A program made the translations under genes and the position numbers. DNA of 64,000 bases, taken from assembly GCF_026015885.1 (NCBI RefSeq), contig NZ_JAPDUG010000001.1, positions 124,001-188,000 of the forward strand, read 5' to 3'. Under the pieces are notes generated by a model that did not search any database, was not told the DNA's origin, and saw only the letters and a list, made by a program, of their open reading frames with translations. Source of the stretch: Halocynthiibacter sp. SDUM655004. GTDB taxonomy: Bacteria > Pseudomonadota > Alphaproteobacteria > Rhodobacterales > Rhodobacteraceae. Below are positions 48,552 through 57,227 of the stretch, one piece after another. Position 1 is the stretch's first letter; each line of letters starts with the position of its first letter.

Positions 48552-49319
48552 CTAATTGCTTGCTATGAAACGCGATGTTTGTCGCTCGCCCATTGGTACG
48601 AGGGAGCCGAGTACTGGTAGTTGATCTGTTTGTTGTAGAAGCGGGAACAGGTTCTCGTTTGCGACTACGCTGTTGCTGTCCTGTTCTTCGGAATGGGTCT
48701 CCGTTATGGCATCTTTAGGTAGCGAACTCTTTATACGTTTGAAGCGTTTTTTGTATTTGTTGGCAAACTCGGGTGTACGTGAGTGGTATGCGCCGGCAGC
48801 GTCTTCCCAGTTGCCCATTTCCTGATAGAGATCTTTCAGAAACCGCGCCGCGTATATCGCGTTTTTCTCCGGGTCGAACATTTCTTGGATCGAAGAGAAA
48901 TTGTGGCCGTGCCATCTGTAGTTAATTTGAAAACAACCAATGTCGAAACTGCGCGCGCCACCTAGATAACTATCTTGAACATAGTCGAAAGCTTGGTTTC
49001 TTGAATCGAACCAGACACCTTTGCCTTCCATATTTACTGTCCAGGGCCAGGGCGAAAAGCTTCCGTTTTTCTTCCGGCCTGTCTCGGCTAGCGAAATAGA
49101 ATATAGGACTTCTACCGGTACACCTGTTTTATTTGCAGCGGCAAGCGTCGCATCTGAACATACCGAGTTTTGTGAGTTGTTTAGACTTGCGTGGCCTGCA
49201 AACGGGGCAGCGAAGGCCAGCAGTACTCCAAGAATAGCTTGAAGCGCGCGTCGCTGGACACGAACAAAAATTTTGTCATTTTGGAGGCTGCCAAGAGCCT
49301 TGCAATTCTTGCATCTCAT
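48552..49319 (-). CDS. Lytic transglycosylase (SLT domain) in flagellar operon
   Basis: 255 residues. An N-terminal hydrophobic stretch (about 27-45, ILGVLLAFAAPFAGHA) suggests export. The SLT domain follows (about 55-195), with the catalytic glutamate in LYSISLAETG and the GCFQINYRWHG motif. A Ser/Asp-rich tail ends the protein. GGGAGAATGAG precedes the ATG at 49319. Since the FlgJ of this cluster lacks a muramidase domain, this enzyme probably opens peptidoglycan for rod penetration, as SltF does in Rhodobacter sphaeroides; its identity with SltF is inference. Confidence 0.82.
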   Translation of the reverse strand: MRCKNCKALGSLQNDKIFVRVQRRALQAILGVLLAFAAPFAGHASLNNSQNSVCSDATLAAANKTGVPVEVLYSISLAETGRKKNGSFSPWPWTVNMEGKGVWFDSRNQAFDYVQDSYLGGARSFDIGCFQINYRWHGHNFSSIQEMFDPEKNAIYAARFLKDLYQEMGNWEDAAGAYHSRTPEFANKYKKRFKRIKSSLPKDAITETHSEEQDSNSVVANENLFPLLQQTDQLPVLGSLVPMGERQTSRFIASN

Positions 49320-49340
49320 TCTCCCAAAATACAGATCGAA

Positions 49341-49357
49341 CCTTAAGCAAAGGTTAG
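49341..49357 (-). promoter_or_regulatory. CtrA-like binding site upstream of the lytic transglycosylase / flhA genes
   Basis: On the minus strand CTAACC-TTTGC-TTAAGG, i.e. CTAA-N7-TTAA, one mismatch from the CtrA consensus TTAA-N7-TTAA. It lies 22 bases upstream of the SLT gene start in a 50-base gap, and shares both 6-base halves exactly with the site at 53757-53773. Confidence 0.5.
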
Positions 49358-49369
49358 TGCTGCTGGCTG

Positions 49370-51322
49370 CTATTTCACGGTGATTGAGTTAGACATTCCA
49401 CTCAATCTCTCACGGTCTTCGCGACTATTTTGAAGAAGCTGCGCTGCGAATGTAGGGGTGATTTGGCTCTGAGGTGTATCGTTAACAACTTCGACGGTAT
49501 GTGTTTCGATTTGGGAATCGGCTCGTCGCCCATTGCTGGGCATCTCTCGGTTGCCCCAATCTCGAGTTCTTTCCGCTGTAGGCTTCACTGTGCCTGTTTG
49601 TCTCAGCTGAGATTCGTGCGTTATGAACCCAAGTGCGGTGAGCCTCTCGGAGATCTTTTTTTGTAGATTCGGAGGTAGATCGCTGCGCTCTTCCAATGCG
49701 CTTTCGCTCAGTTGAAATAGTAGAAACTCCTCGGTCTCTGCGTCAATGTTTGCTTGGAAAATACGCTCAATTAGGCTTGGTTTATACGGACTAAGCAGAT
49801 TGAATTGGTTGCTCTTCAGCGCAGTTTCGAGCGCGAACTCAAAGTCATTTTGATTTATCAACGCTTCAACTAAGACTTCTTTTGTGTAGCGTCCAATTTC
49901 CGTTTCGCGGAATTCTAGATCAATACTTTCCAGGAACACTAGTTCGCTTGCGGCAACCGATTGGGGTTTTGAAAAGTCGCTTACAATTGATTTGAGAGCG
50001 CTTGCTTCAAGCTCCCCAAGCTCACGAGCTACTTTTTCACTTATCAAAGGGAAGTAATTGTCATCGCCGTAGCTGACAGCGCCTTCTAGCTCGACATTGT
50101 ATAACGCTGAGATTTTCTTTTGAAGGTGCTCAGGTAGTAATGCGAACTGCCTTTTCATTTCTTCTGTTTTAATTCTCGGTTCGTTGCGCCCAAGGCTCGT
50201 CCAGAAAAGCAATCGTATGCCGCAATTCGCTGGTAAGTTTGCGGTTAGCTCATCGTTTGGATTCTTCCCAGTTAGCCTTTGCGCAATTAGGCTAAGCACG
50301 ACTCTAGAGTTAAATTTTTGACTTTTCGGTTCGAGTAGCCCTAAGGCTTCAGATCCTAACCCAGCATAGATATGTGCTTTAATCTGCTTTAGTTTGTTAC
50401 TCTCAGTTGATTCTATTTGGACTGCATGATTGGCTTTGCGTAGATTTTCTAACGGGTCCTCAACTGTCGCCCAGTTGTTTAAGTTAAAATCAAAATCGCA
50501 GAATGGCTTTTTATGAAATTTTGATGCATTTGCATGTTGCAAGGGGTCATGGATTTCAGACTGTAGTTGTGTGGGAGTAGTAGAGCGCGGGGCCTCTTCC
50601 TGAATTGAATTATTCCTTCGCACTGGGTGTGCGTTGGTGTCTAATTTGACGGCCGCGTCGGGTTTCATCTCTGGTATCGGCTCAATTTCCACGAAACCGT
50701 GATTTACAACTCGACCTAGTTCGGTAAGCAATTGTCGCTCAAAATTTGAAGACTGTGCGGCCAAACTTGATGGCCTATCTTTTGCAATTTTGTCGGGTTT
50801 GTTTGGATTGATTGAATTTACTATTAGTTTGCCGCTAAGTATTTGGGCTTGAGGCCGCAGTAGAGCCATTTGGGTTATTGCGTAGCCCAATGCAGTTTTA
50901 ATTCCACCAACTAGCGAAGCGACCTCTTTGTTGTCTTCTGAATTGTTATGTGCAGACCTAGTTGGTTCTTCGCTAAATACGTCTAACACGAGCCTATCGC
51001 CCTCCAGCTCAAACGCTTCTGTCTTGCATTCACAATTCAAACGCAGCGATAGGGCTTGTTTGTTCGCATCAAAACTAACATCTGCAATGCGTGTGCGAGG
51101 TATGCGATCAAATACTTTGTTTGTAAGTATCGATAGGTCTTTGGATTCAAAGTGAAGCGCGTAACCGCTTTCCACTTTGTGCAGGCTCCAATCAACTTCT
51201 TTGGAAAAGTCCAGAACCAGCCTAGAAAAATCTTTGTGCTCGCCAGACCGTACGACAATCGTTTCGGCGGCGAGCGGGACGCCCAAAAACAAAAGCGCGA
51301 GGATTAATCCAAAGCGTTTCAT
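49370..51322 (-). CDS. Large periplasmic motility-associated protein, AMIN-like N-terminus
   Basis: 650 residues with a clear signal peptide (about 1-19, ending LAA-ET). Residues about 20-125 form short beta strands in an AMIN-like pattern (VVRSGEHKDFSRLVLDFS, YALHFES, LVLDVFSEEP). A polar, low-complexity linker follows (about 130-310), then a helical, TPR-like region (about 315-600). No known family is certain. It is coupled to motA by a 4-base overlap and lies two genes from a motE-like gene. In Sinorhizobium MotE is the chaperone of the periplasmic motility protein MotC, so a MotC-type stator role is the leading hypothesis. The gene is visibly more AT-rich than its neighbours. Confidence 0.65.
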   Translation of the reverse strand: MKRFGLILALLFLGVPLAAETIVVRSGEHKDFSRLVLDFSKEVDWSLHKVESGYALHFESKDLSILTNKVFDRIPRTRIADVSFDANKQALSLRLNCECKTEAFELEGDRLVLDVFSEEPTRSAHNNSEDNKEVASLVGGIKTALGYAITQMALLRPQAQILSGKLIVNSINPNKPDKIAKDRPSSLAAQSSNFERQLLTELGRVVNHGFVEIEPIPEMKPDAAVKLDTNAHPVRRNNSIQEEAPRSTTPTQLQSEIHDPLQHANASKFHKKPFCDFDFNLNNWATVEDPLENLRKANHAVQIESTESNKLKQIKAHIYAGLGSEALGLLEPKSQKFNSRVVLSLIAQRLTGKNPNDELTANLPANCGIRLLFWTSLGRNEPRIKTEEMKRQFALLPEHLQKKISALYNVELEGAVSYGDDNYFPLISEKVARELGELEASALKSIVSDFSKPQSVAASELVFLESIDLEFRETEIGRYTKEVLVEALINQNDFEFALETALKSNQFNLLSPYKPSLIERIFQANIDAETEEFLLFQLSESALEERSDLPPNLQKKISERLTALGFITHESQLRQTGTVKPTAERTRDWGNREMPSNGRRADSQIETHTVEVVNDTPQSQITPTFAAQLLQNSREDRERLSGMSNSITVK

Positions 51323-52188
51323 ACCGCGATCGACTTAACTTCTTTAAGCGCCTCTTCTAGCTCTCCAAAACTTGGGCGACTGTGGCTTGGGGTGTTTTGC
51401 CGCCCGACCTCGATGCAAATATTTGTGGCGTGGTTGTGCAAGTTGGCAACGAGCACATCCTTTATCAGGCTGTAGAAATGTGCATCTTCTTCGACGACCG
51501 ATTGAACCTTTGCTGCAAAGGGGCCCATCAACCCATAAGCGAGAAAGACGCCGAGAAAGGTCCCGACAAGTGCGCCGCCGATCAGTTTCCCAAGTATTTC
51601 AGGGGGTTGATCAATCGATGCCATTGTTTTGATAACACCAAGAACCGCGGCAACAATGCCAAGCGCAGGCAACCCATCTGCAAGCGCCTGAAGGGCGTGA
51701 CTTCCATGCATTGCGTGTTGAAAATTTGCGTCTATGCGCTTCTCCAATACGTCCTCAACTTGATGCGGATCATCGTAGTTCATCGAGGCAGAACGCAATG
51801 TGTCGCAGATCAAGCCGATTGCCTCTGCGTCGGCGAGAATGCGCGGGTAGCGTGTAAATATTTCGGATGTTTCTGGTGCTTCGATGTGTTCTTCGAGTGC
51901 AACTGAGTTTTGCCGTGCGAGTCTAATGAGCTCAAATAACAAGCAAAGTAGATCGCGGTAATCATTGTGTTTCCAGCGTGTGCCGCGAAAGACTTTTAGA
52001 ACGTCAGATAATGTGGATTTCGCCCCAGAAGAATCATTCGAGATGAGGAATGCACCAACACCCGCACCGCCGATCATCATCAACTCAAAAGGTAATGAAT
52101 GAAGGATTATCGACATCTTGCCACCAGCGGCTAAATAGCCACCAAAGACCATGACGAAAATCACGACAATGCCTATTATTCCAAGCAT
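51319..52188 (-). CDS. motA: Flagellar motor stator protein MotA
   Basis: 289 residues. Membrane segments at about 1-22, 27-48, 168-190 and 200-225 surround a large cytosolic loop. The conserved ADGLPALGIVAAVLGVIKTM (about 167-186) and LGKLIGGALVGTFLGVFLAYG identify the proton-type MotA of alphaproteobacteria. It must pair with MotB, whose gene is not in this window. Overlaps the 650-residue gene. Confidence 0.95.
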   Translation of the reverse strand: MLGIIGIVVIFVMVFGGYLAAGGKMSIILHSLPFELMMIGGAGVGAFLISNDSSGAKSTLSDVLKVFRGTRWKHNDYRDLLCLLFELIRLARQNSVALEEHIEAPETSEIFTRYPRILADAEAIGLICDTLRSASMNYDDPHQVEDVLEKRIDANFQHAMHGSHALQALADGLPALGIVAAVLGVIKTMASIDQPPEILGKLIGGALVGTFLGVFLAYGLMGPFAAKVQSVVEEDAHFYSLIKDVLVANLHNHATNICIEVGRQNTPSHSRPSFGELEEALKEVKSIAV

Positions 52189-52262
52189 TTACTTTGCTCA
52201 CTAACTAGGGAAAACTCTGAAAAGAATTGCAGGCGTGTATTAAAAAACCCTCAATATGCCCA

Positions 52263-52859
52263 TCATTCGGACTGAATGTTCGCATTGCGCCCTGCTAAAA
52301 CGACGCTAATTGCATATGCGGACTCAGCTGGTAGTGATGCGAGAATATTGGCAGCGGTTTCGGACCTCATTCTCGCGATAAAACCGGCGGCGAAATCAGG
52401 TTCCATCTGCTCAAAGAGAGGCGCAGATTCGCTGGCTTTCATGTTCTCGTATAGTGCCGTGAGTTTATTAATATCTTCGTCTGCAGCGGAGTTTGCTTGG
52501 GCGATTGTTTGGCTTAAGGCCTCTTCTGCGGCGAGGAGATCTTGCATATTTTCTTCATAGACCCGTTCCGCAATTGCAAGTGTTGCTAACCTCTCTGCAA
52601 TTTCGGCCTCTCGTTTCTCTGCATTTCGTTCTCGTTCTTGCAAAGAGGTTACAAGTGCCTCAAGGCCGTCCGTTGGAATACAGTAATCGGGCTCTGCCGG
52701 AGCGGTTAAACTCTCAAATTCGCGTGCAAGCGCTGGGCCCGCGCCACTGCCGAGGCGCATGAGCGCGGAGAGAATAAAGAAGCTAGCAACGATGATAAGG
52801 ACGTTTCGGCTGCTTTTTCGTTTTCTGGAACGCACGTCTTTAGTTTGCTTAGGTCTCAT
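52263..52859 (-). CDS. MotE-like protein (membrane anchor, coiled coil, MgtE_N/FliG-like C-terminus)
   Basis: 198 residues. A basic start is followed by one membrane segment (about 20-37, VLIIVASFFILSALM). A long coiled coil comes next (about 68-125: repeated Glu/Ala/Arg heptads). The C-terminal MEPDFAAGFIARMRSETAAN and ILASLPAESAYAISVVL repeats have the MgtE_N / FliG-middle pattern seen in MotE. MotE in Sinorhizobium folds and stabilises MotC. It overlaps the DUF6468-like gene by 4 bases and precedes motA by 74 bases. Confidence 0.7.
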   Translation of the reverse strand: MRPKQTKDVRSRKRKSSRNVLIIVASFFILSALMRLGSGAGPALAREFESLTAPAEPDYCIPTDGLEALVTSLQERERNAEKREAEIAERLATLAIAERVYEENMQDLLAAEEALSQTIAQANSAADEDINKLTALYENMKASESAPLFEQMEPDFAAGFIARMRSETAANILASLPAESAYAISVVLAGRNANIQSE

Positions 52860-53224
52860 TTGGCCCCCGATCGATGAAAAAAGCCAGCGCCCTTTACACT
52901 CTCTTTCGGGGCTGCTTCAGCTTGCGGCGCCTCGCCGTTCACGGGCAGATCGTGCAGAGAGGCAACGAGAATTTCGAGTTGCTTTGCGGCAGTTTCTGCA
53001 CGTTCGGTTAGTGAATGAAGCGAAGCGGTTGAGTTGACGGCCGCCTGCTGGGCGTTCTGCAAGGTGGTCGTCATGTCATCGACCTGTGCCGACATGACGG
53101 CAACCGCGCCTCCAACCCCTTTCTCAAGGTCATTAAATTTTTTGAGCCGCCGAGAAAGGATCACGCAGTAAAGAGCAGCGCCTAATGTTCCTGCGAGCAA
53201 GAATATGTCTGAAATTAAATCCAT
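52856..53224 (-). CDS. Small membrane-anchored coiled-coil protein, DUF6468-like
   Basis: 122 residues. One N-terminal membrane segment (about 5-23) is followed by CVILSRRLKKFNDLEKGVGG, a pattern typical of DUF6468 proteins from alphaproteobacterial flagellar operons, then a coiled coil (about 45-95) and a polar tail. Function unknown. It lies between fliL (11 bases) and the motE-like gene (4-base overlap), so a stator-related role is likely from context only. Confidence 0.6.
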   Translation of the reverse strand: MDLISDIFLLAGTLGAALYCVILSRRLKKFNDLEKGVGGAVAVMSAQVDDMTTTLQNAQQAAVNSTASLHSLTERAETAAKQLEILVASLHDLPVNGEAPQAEAAPKESVKGAGFFHRSGAK

Positions 53225-53234
53225 CTAAGCCTCT

Positions 53235-53711
53235 CTAGTTTAAAACGAATTCCATGATCAGGAGATCACTCGCATTCTCCTCGCCGACTATGAGTTGAAC
53301 GCGATAGAGGACTTGGATCCGGAGCATGTAGAGTGAATTCGAACGCTCCAAGTCTTGGACTTTCAAGGCCCTCAAGTAGCGGTTCAGGGTGTCCACAATC
53401 CGGGGCTTTAAAGCCTCAACGGCCTTTTCCTTACCCTTTGGGACTTCGATTTGAGCGGAGAACCTAAGGTGCCGTTGGTTGTTGCCGTCGTTGAGCGAAA
53501 TCAGCAAAGGCTCAAGGGGAACAAACGAAACGTCTGAGTAGTCAGGTGTTTCGCTGGCGTGTTCCTTCGAACTTTTTTTGAACGCATTGGTTCCCATGCT
53601 GAAATAAAAGTAGCTACCGGCACCGCCAGCCAAAAAAAGTACGAGACTTAACAGGACCATTCGAATGGCTCCTGATGAGCGGCTTATCTTTTCAGAATCC
53701 TGGGCAACCAT
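53235..53711 (-). CDS. fliL: Flagellar basal-body-associated protein FliL
   Basis: Single-pass membrane protein that surrounds and stabilises stator units. 158 residues from ATG 53711, chosen because GGTGG lies 5 bases upstream; a GTG at 53720 is an alternative. The membrane segment is at about 17-39 and the periplasmic domain has FVPLEPLLISLNDGNNQRHLRF and the typical end NASDLLIMEFVLN. First gene of the minus-strand stator/export operon, divergent from fliF. Confidence 0.92.
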   Translation of the reverse strand: MVAQDSEKISRSSGAIRMVLLSLVLFLAGGAGSYFYFSMGTNAFKKSSKEHASETPDYSDVSFVPLEPLLISLNDGNNQRHLRFSAQIEVPKGKEKAVEALKPRIVDTLNRYLRALKVQDLERSNSLYMLRIQVLYRVQLIVGEENASDLLIMEFVLN

Positions 53712-53756
53712 TTCGTCCACCGTTAAATGCGATGGAATCGTTATGCCGCATGAAAA

Positions 53757-53773
53757 CTAACCGATTGTTAAGG
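53757..53773 (+). promoter_or_regulatory. CtrA-like binding site between fliL and fliF
   Basis: CTAACC-GATTG-TTAAGG, i.e. CTAA-N7-TTAA, one mismatch from the CtrA consensus. It sits in the 120-base space between the divergent fliL and fliF genes, 58 bases before the fliF start. CtrA is known to control flagellar genes in Caulobacter and in Rhodobacterales. Confidence 0.55.
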
Positions 53774-53831
53774 CTGATCGGTGAAAGTTGATTCTGTTGA
53801 TTTGGCAGAAGCCAATTGAAAAGGAATCGAA

Positions 53832-55481
53832 GTGCAACAATTTCTCGCTCTCTGGCAGTCTCTGAGTATGCCTCGGAAAATTTCTGTCGTCGCGGCAACT
53901 CTGGCTATGTTTAGTGCTGTTTTGATGATCTCGCGGGTCGCATCTTCTACGTCCATGTCTCTATTGTACGCGGGGCTAGAGCCGGGAAGTGCTGGTGAAG
54001 TCGTTGCGGCTCTTGAACAGCGTAGTGCGCCATATGAGGTGCGTGGGAGCGCGATCTACGTCGATAGCCAGCTTAGAGACGAGTTGCGGCTCTCGCTCGC
54101 CGCAGACGGGCTCCCGGAGAACGGCGCACAAGGCTATGAGCTGCTCGATTCTCTTACAGGTATTGGAACTACCTCGCAGATGTTTGACGCGGCGTACTGG
54201 CGTGCGAAAGAAGGCGAATTGGCGCGCACAATTCTTGCCAGCTCTAGCTACAAAAGCGCTCGTGTTCATCTATCGAATATGGTCAAGCAGCCGTTTAGTC
54301 GGGATGGTGACCGCACCGCATCGGTGACCGTCAAAGCGCAAAGCACAGTTACCCCGGATCAAGCGCGCGCCCTCAGATTTCTTGTAGCGTCGGCCGTTTC
54401 TGGTCTTATGCCAGAAAATGTCTCCGTGATTGATGGGCGTATTGGCAAAGTGATCGGCGCTGAAAATGAAGATCACGGTTTCCAAAATCCGGACGAGCGC
54501 GCGAAGGATATCAAGAATCGAGTGCTCCGGATTATTGCGGCACGCGTAGGGCCGGAAAACGTTGCTGTCGAAGTCAGTGTTGAAGCAGACATGGACAGCG
54601 AATCTATCGTTTCGCGAGAGTTCGATCCAGAGAGCCGTGTAGCGATCAGTACGGAAATTGAGGAACGGACTGCGAAATCCAATGATGTTCGAGGGTCTGC
54701 TGTGACCGTCGCGAGCAATCTGCCGGATGGTGATGCGGGGGCAAAAGATGACAACCGAAGTAGCGAAGATCGAGAATCAAAAGAGCGGACAAACTATGAG
54801 GTTTCTGAGACGAAACGCGAAGTTCTAAAGGCTCCGGGCGCGATAAAGAAGATAACCGTAGCAGTACTTGTCGACGCGGTTCATACGGTCGACGAAAAGG
54901 GTAACGAAAGCACAGCCCCACGTTCGCAAGAAGAATTGGATGCGCTCAGAGACCTTGTTGCTTCCGCGGTCGGGTACGACGAATCTCGCGGCGATGTAAT
55001 TACCATCAAGTCCATGGTGTTTGAAAAAACAGCCGAACTCGGGACGGTAGCTGATGTCGATATTCTGACTACAATGGGAATCAATCTGACCCAAATCGTT
55101 CAGCTTGTGTTGCTCGGTTTGGTCGCGATGATAGCAATTCTATTTGTGATCAGACCATTTTTCTTGGGGAAACATAACGTAGGTCAGGCTGGTGAAACGC
55201 TTGAACTGCCAAATGAACTCACGCGCGAGCAGCGCCAAAACGCTCCAATCAGCGGTGAAATTGATGATGGAAGTCTGCCGATTCATCAGATGAATACAAT
55301 TGCAGAGTTTGATTCTGGCAACGAGTTTGAACCATTGCCGGAGCTCAATGTGGCCTCCGGATATGTCGGTCAAACCGAGCCTAGCGATCCTGTCGCGCGG
55401 CTTCGTAAGATGATTGAAGAGCGTCAGGAAGAAACGGTTGCGACATTGAAAAACTGGATGGAAGAAGGGGAGACAACATAA
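53832..55481 (+). CDS. fliF: Flagellar MS-ring protein FliF
   Basis: 549 residues from a GTG start. Membrane segments at about 20-40 and 417-440 flank the periplasmic ring-building region (YscJ-like motifs LLYAGLEPGSAGEVVAALEQ and RVHLSNMVKQPF). The C-terminal cytosolic helix (about 520-545: ARLRKMIEERQEETVATLKN) is the FliG-binding peptide, so the cell must encode FliG elsewhere. Heads a fliF-fliH-fliN-fliP operon with overlapping ends. Confidence 0.95.
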   Translation: MQQFLALWQSLSMPRKISVVAATLAMFSAVLMISRVASSTSMSLLYAGLEPGSAGEVVAALEQRSAPYEVRGSAIYVDSQLRDELRLSLAADGLPENGAQGYELLDSLTGIGTTSQMFDAAYWRAKEGELARTILASSSYKSARVHLSNMVKQPFSRDGDRTASVTVKAQSTVTPDQARALRFLVASAVSGLMPENVSVIDGRIGKVIGAENEDHGFQNPDERAKDIKNRVLRIIAARVGPENVAVEVSVEADMDSESIVSREFDPESRVAISTEIEERTAKSNDVRGSAVTVASNLPDGDAGAKDDNRSSEDRESKERTNYEVSETKREVLKAPGAIKKITVAVLVDAVHTVDEKGNESTAPRSQEELDALRDLVASAVGYDESRGDVITIKSMVFEKTAELGTVADVDILTTMGINLTQIVQLVLLGLVAMIAILFVIRPFFLGKHNVGQAGETLELPNELTREQRQNAPISGEIDDGSLPIHQMNTIAEFDSGNEFEPLPELNVASGYVGQTEPSDPVARLRKMIEERQEETVATLKNWMEEGETT

Positions 55482-56080
55482 TGTCAAAACCTCTTCAGCT
55501 TGATGATTTTTCAGCTACAGAGCGACTGGAAATCAAAAGTCAAAAGCTTCCTATTGAAAAGCAGGAAGAGATCCGTCTCGCGGCATATGAGCAAGGTTAC
55601 AAGGCGGGATGGGAAGATTGTGTTGCCGCTAATGAAAGTGACCAGACGAGAATTTCGGAAGAACTCGCGAGCAACCTTAATGAGTTGTCATTTACGTATC
55701 ATGAAGCGCGGTCGTCAGTTCTGAAATCACTTGAGCCCGTGCTGAAGAAAATAACGGGTAAAGTTCTTCCAAGTATTGCGATGGATAGTTTTGGCGATCT
55801 TGTGGTTCAGAAAGCGTTAGCGCTGGCGAATGGTGCTTGCGATGTCCCGGTTGAGATTGTCGCATCCTCTGCAACTCTTGAAAAGATCACACCTTCTTCC
55901 AGCAAAGTTGAAAGCCTTCCATTGCAGTTCGTTGAAGAGCCCTCTCTTGGGGTCGGCCAAGTGTTTTTGCGTTTTGGAGCAAGCGAGCGTCAGATCGATG
56001 TCGAAAGCGTATTTGAAGGCATTAATGAAATCGTAGACGGCTTGTTTGAAGAAGACGGAGGGCTGGTAGCAAATGGATGA
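55481..56080 (+). CDS. fliH: FliH-like flagellar export ATPase regulator
   Basis: 199 residues. The N-terminal AYEQGYKAGWEDCVAAN-type helix (about 36-52) has the EQGY...G repeats of FliH, followed by a coiled coil and a C-terminal alpha/beta domain as in V-type ATPase stalk subunits. It overlaps fliF by one base and fliN by 8. Weakly conserved family; context supports the call. Confidence 0.78.
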   Translation: MSKPLQLDDFSATERLEIKSQKLPIEKQEEIRLAAYEQGYKAGWEDCVAANESDQTRISEELASNLNELSFTYHEARSSVLKSLEPVLKKITGKVLPSIAMDSFGDLVVQKALALANGACDVPVEIVASSATLEKITPSSSKVESLPLQFVEEPSLGVGQVFLRFGASERQIDVESVFEGINEIVDGLFEEDGGLVANG

Positions 56081-56360
56081 GAATTCAATGAACGAGACTG
56101 TGGGCAAGCTGTATACCGACCTCCCGCTAGAGTTAACCGTATCAGTCGGGCGCGCGCGCCCTCTGATTAAGGATTTAATCGAAGCACAAAAGGGAACAGT
56201 ACTGCCCTTAGATGCGCGCGTTGATGATCCAGTAACGATCTATTTGGGCAACAAATTGGTGGCAACGGGTGAGCTGGTTGAGATGGACGGAGATCAACGC
56301 GGCAACCTTGCCGTCAAGCTCACGACAGTTAGCGGTTTGACAGAAAGTCAAAACAGATGA
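56073..56360 (+). CDS. fliN: Flagellar motor switch protein FliN
   Basis: 95-residue C-ring subunit. The whole sequence is a single SPOA domain: LELTVSVGRARPLIKDLIEA-like (about 15-34), VLPLDARVDDPVTIYLGNKLVATGE-like and the conserved final strand. FliM and FliG, its usual partners, are not found here. Overlaps fliH and fliP. Confidence 0.93.
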   Translation: MDENSMNETVGKLYTDLPLELTVSVGRARPLIKDLIEAQKGTVLPLDARVDDPVTIYLGNKLVATGELVEMDGDQRGNLAVKLTTVSGLTESQNR

Positions 56361-57097
56361 ACTCGCTCCCAATTCGCGTTCTATTCCTGACCTTTCTAAT
56401 TCTAGCCGTGTCAGGAGATGCAGTTAACGCACAGGAAATTGCGATCTCCTTTGGCGAGGGTACGTCTGTAGCTGGTCGCAGTATTCAACTCATCGTGTTG
56501 CTGACGATTCTCAGTGTCGTACCTGGGCTGGCGATCATGATCACGTGCTTTCCATTCATTGTGACTGTGTTGTCGATATTACGACAAGCTATTGGCTTGC
56601 AGCAATCACCTCCCAACATGTTAATTGTCAGTTTGGCAATGTTTTTGACTTATTTCGTAATGCAGCCTGTGTTCGAAGAAGCATGGGAGACCGGGCTTGA
56701 TCCTCTCGTTGCCGAGGAGCTGGAACTGAAGGATGCGGTAGAGAACATGCTTTCCCCGTTCAAGATGTTCATGATGTCGAGAACAGATCCGGAAACGCTC
56801 CAGTCTCTAATCGACCTGCGAGAATCCACAGTTTCTGGTTCTACAGAGGCCGAGGAACAGCTTTCAATTCTAGTACCTTCATTCCTCATTTCTGAAGTGA
56901 CGAAGGCATTTCAGATAGGGTTCATTGTTTTCCTACCATTTCTCATCATTGATTTGGTCGTTGCCGCGATCCTAATGTCGATGGGTATGATGATGGTGCC
57001 CCCCGCGATTGTTTCGCTTCCGTTTAAGCTGGCTTTCTTTGTCGTAGCGGATGGCTGGACGCTCATTAGTACAGCGCTTGTTGGCAGTTACTTTTGA
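56357..57097 (+). CDS. fliP: Flagellar export-gate protein FliP
   Basis: 246 residues with a cleavable signal peptide (about 1-25), as in other FliP proteins, and four membrane helices. Signature motifs are CFPFIVTVLSILRQAIGLQQ (about 63-82) and FLIIDLVVAAILMSMGMMMV (about 193-212). Last gene of the flagellar region. A 277-base gap follows, holding an inverted repeat. Confidence 0.96.
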   Translation: MNSLPIRVLFLTFLILAVSGDAVNAQEIAISFGEGTSVAGRSIQLIVLLTILSVVPGLAIMITCFPFIVTVLSILRQAIGLQQSPPNMLIVSLAMFLTYFVMQPVFEEAWETGLDPLVAEELELKDAVENMLSPFKMFMMSRTDPETLQSLIDLRESTVSGSTEAEEQLSILVPSFLISEVTKAFQIGFIVFLPFLIIDLVVAAILMSMGMMMVPPAIVSLPFKLAFFVVADGWTLISTALVGSYF

Positions 57098-57227
57098 ATT
57101 TGCACACACGATGAAATCGCCAAAATTCTTTTGAAAGCGGCAACCTCTTCTCACGACAAAAAACTCGATTCGGCTAATTTTTCATGGCTAGCGCAGGGTT
57201 GCGGGTGGAAACAATTCAACCGATTGC

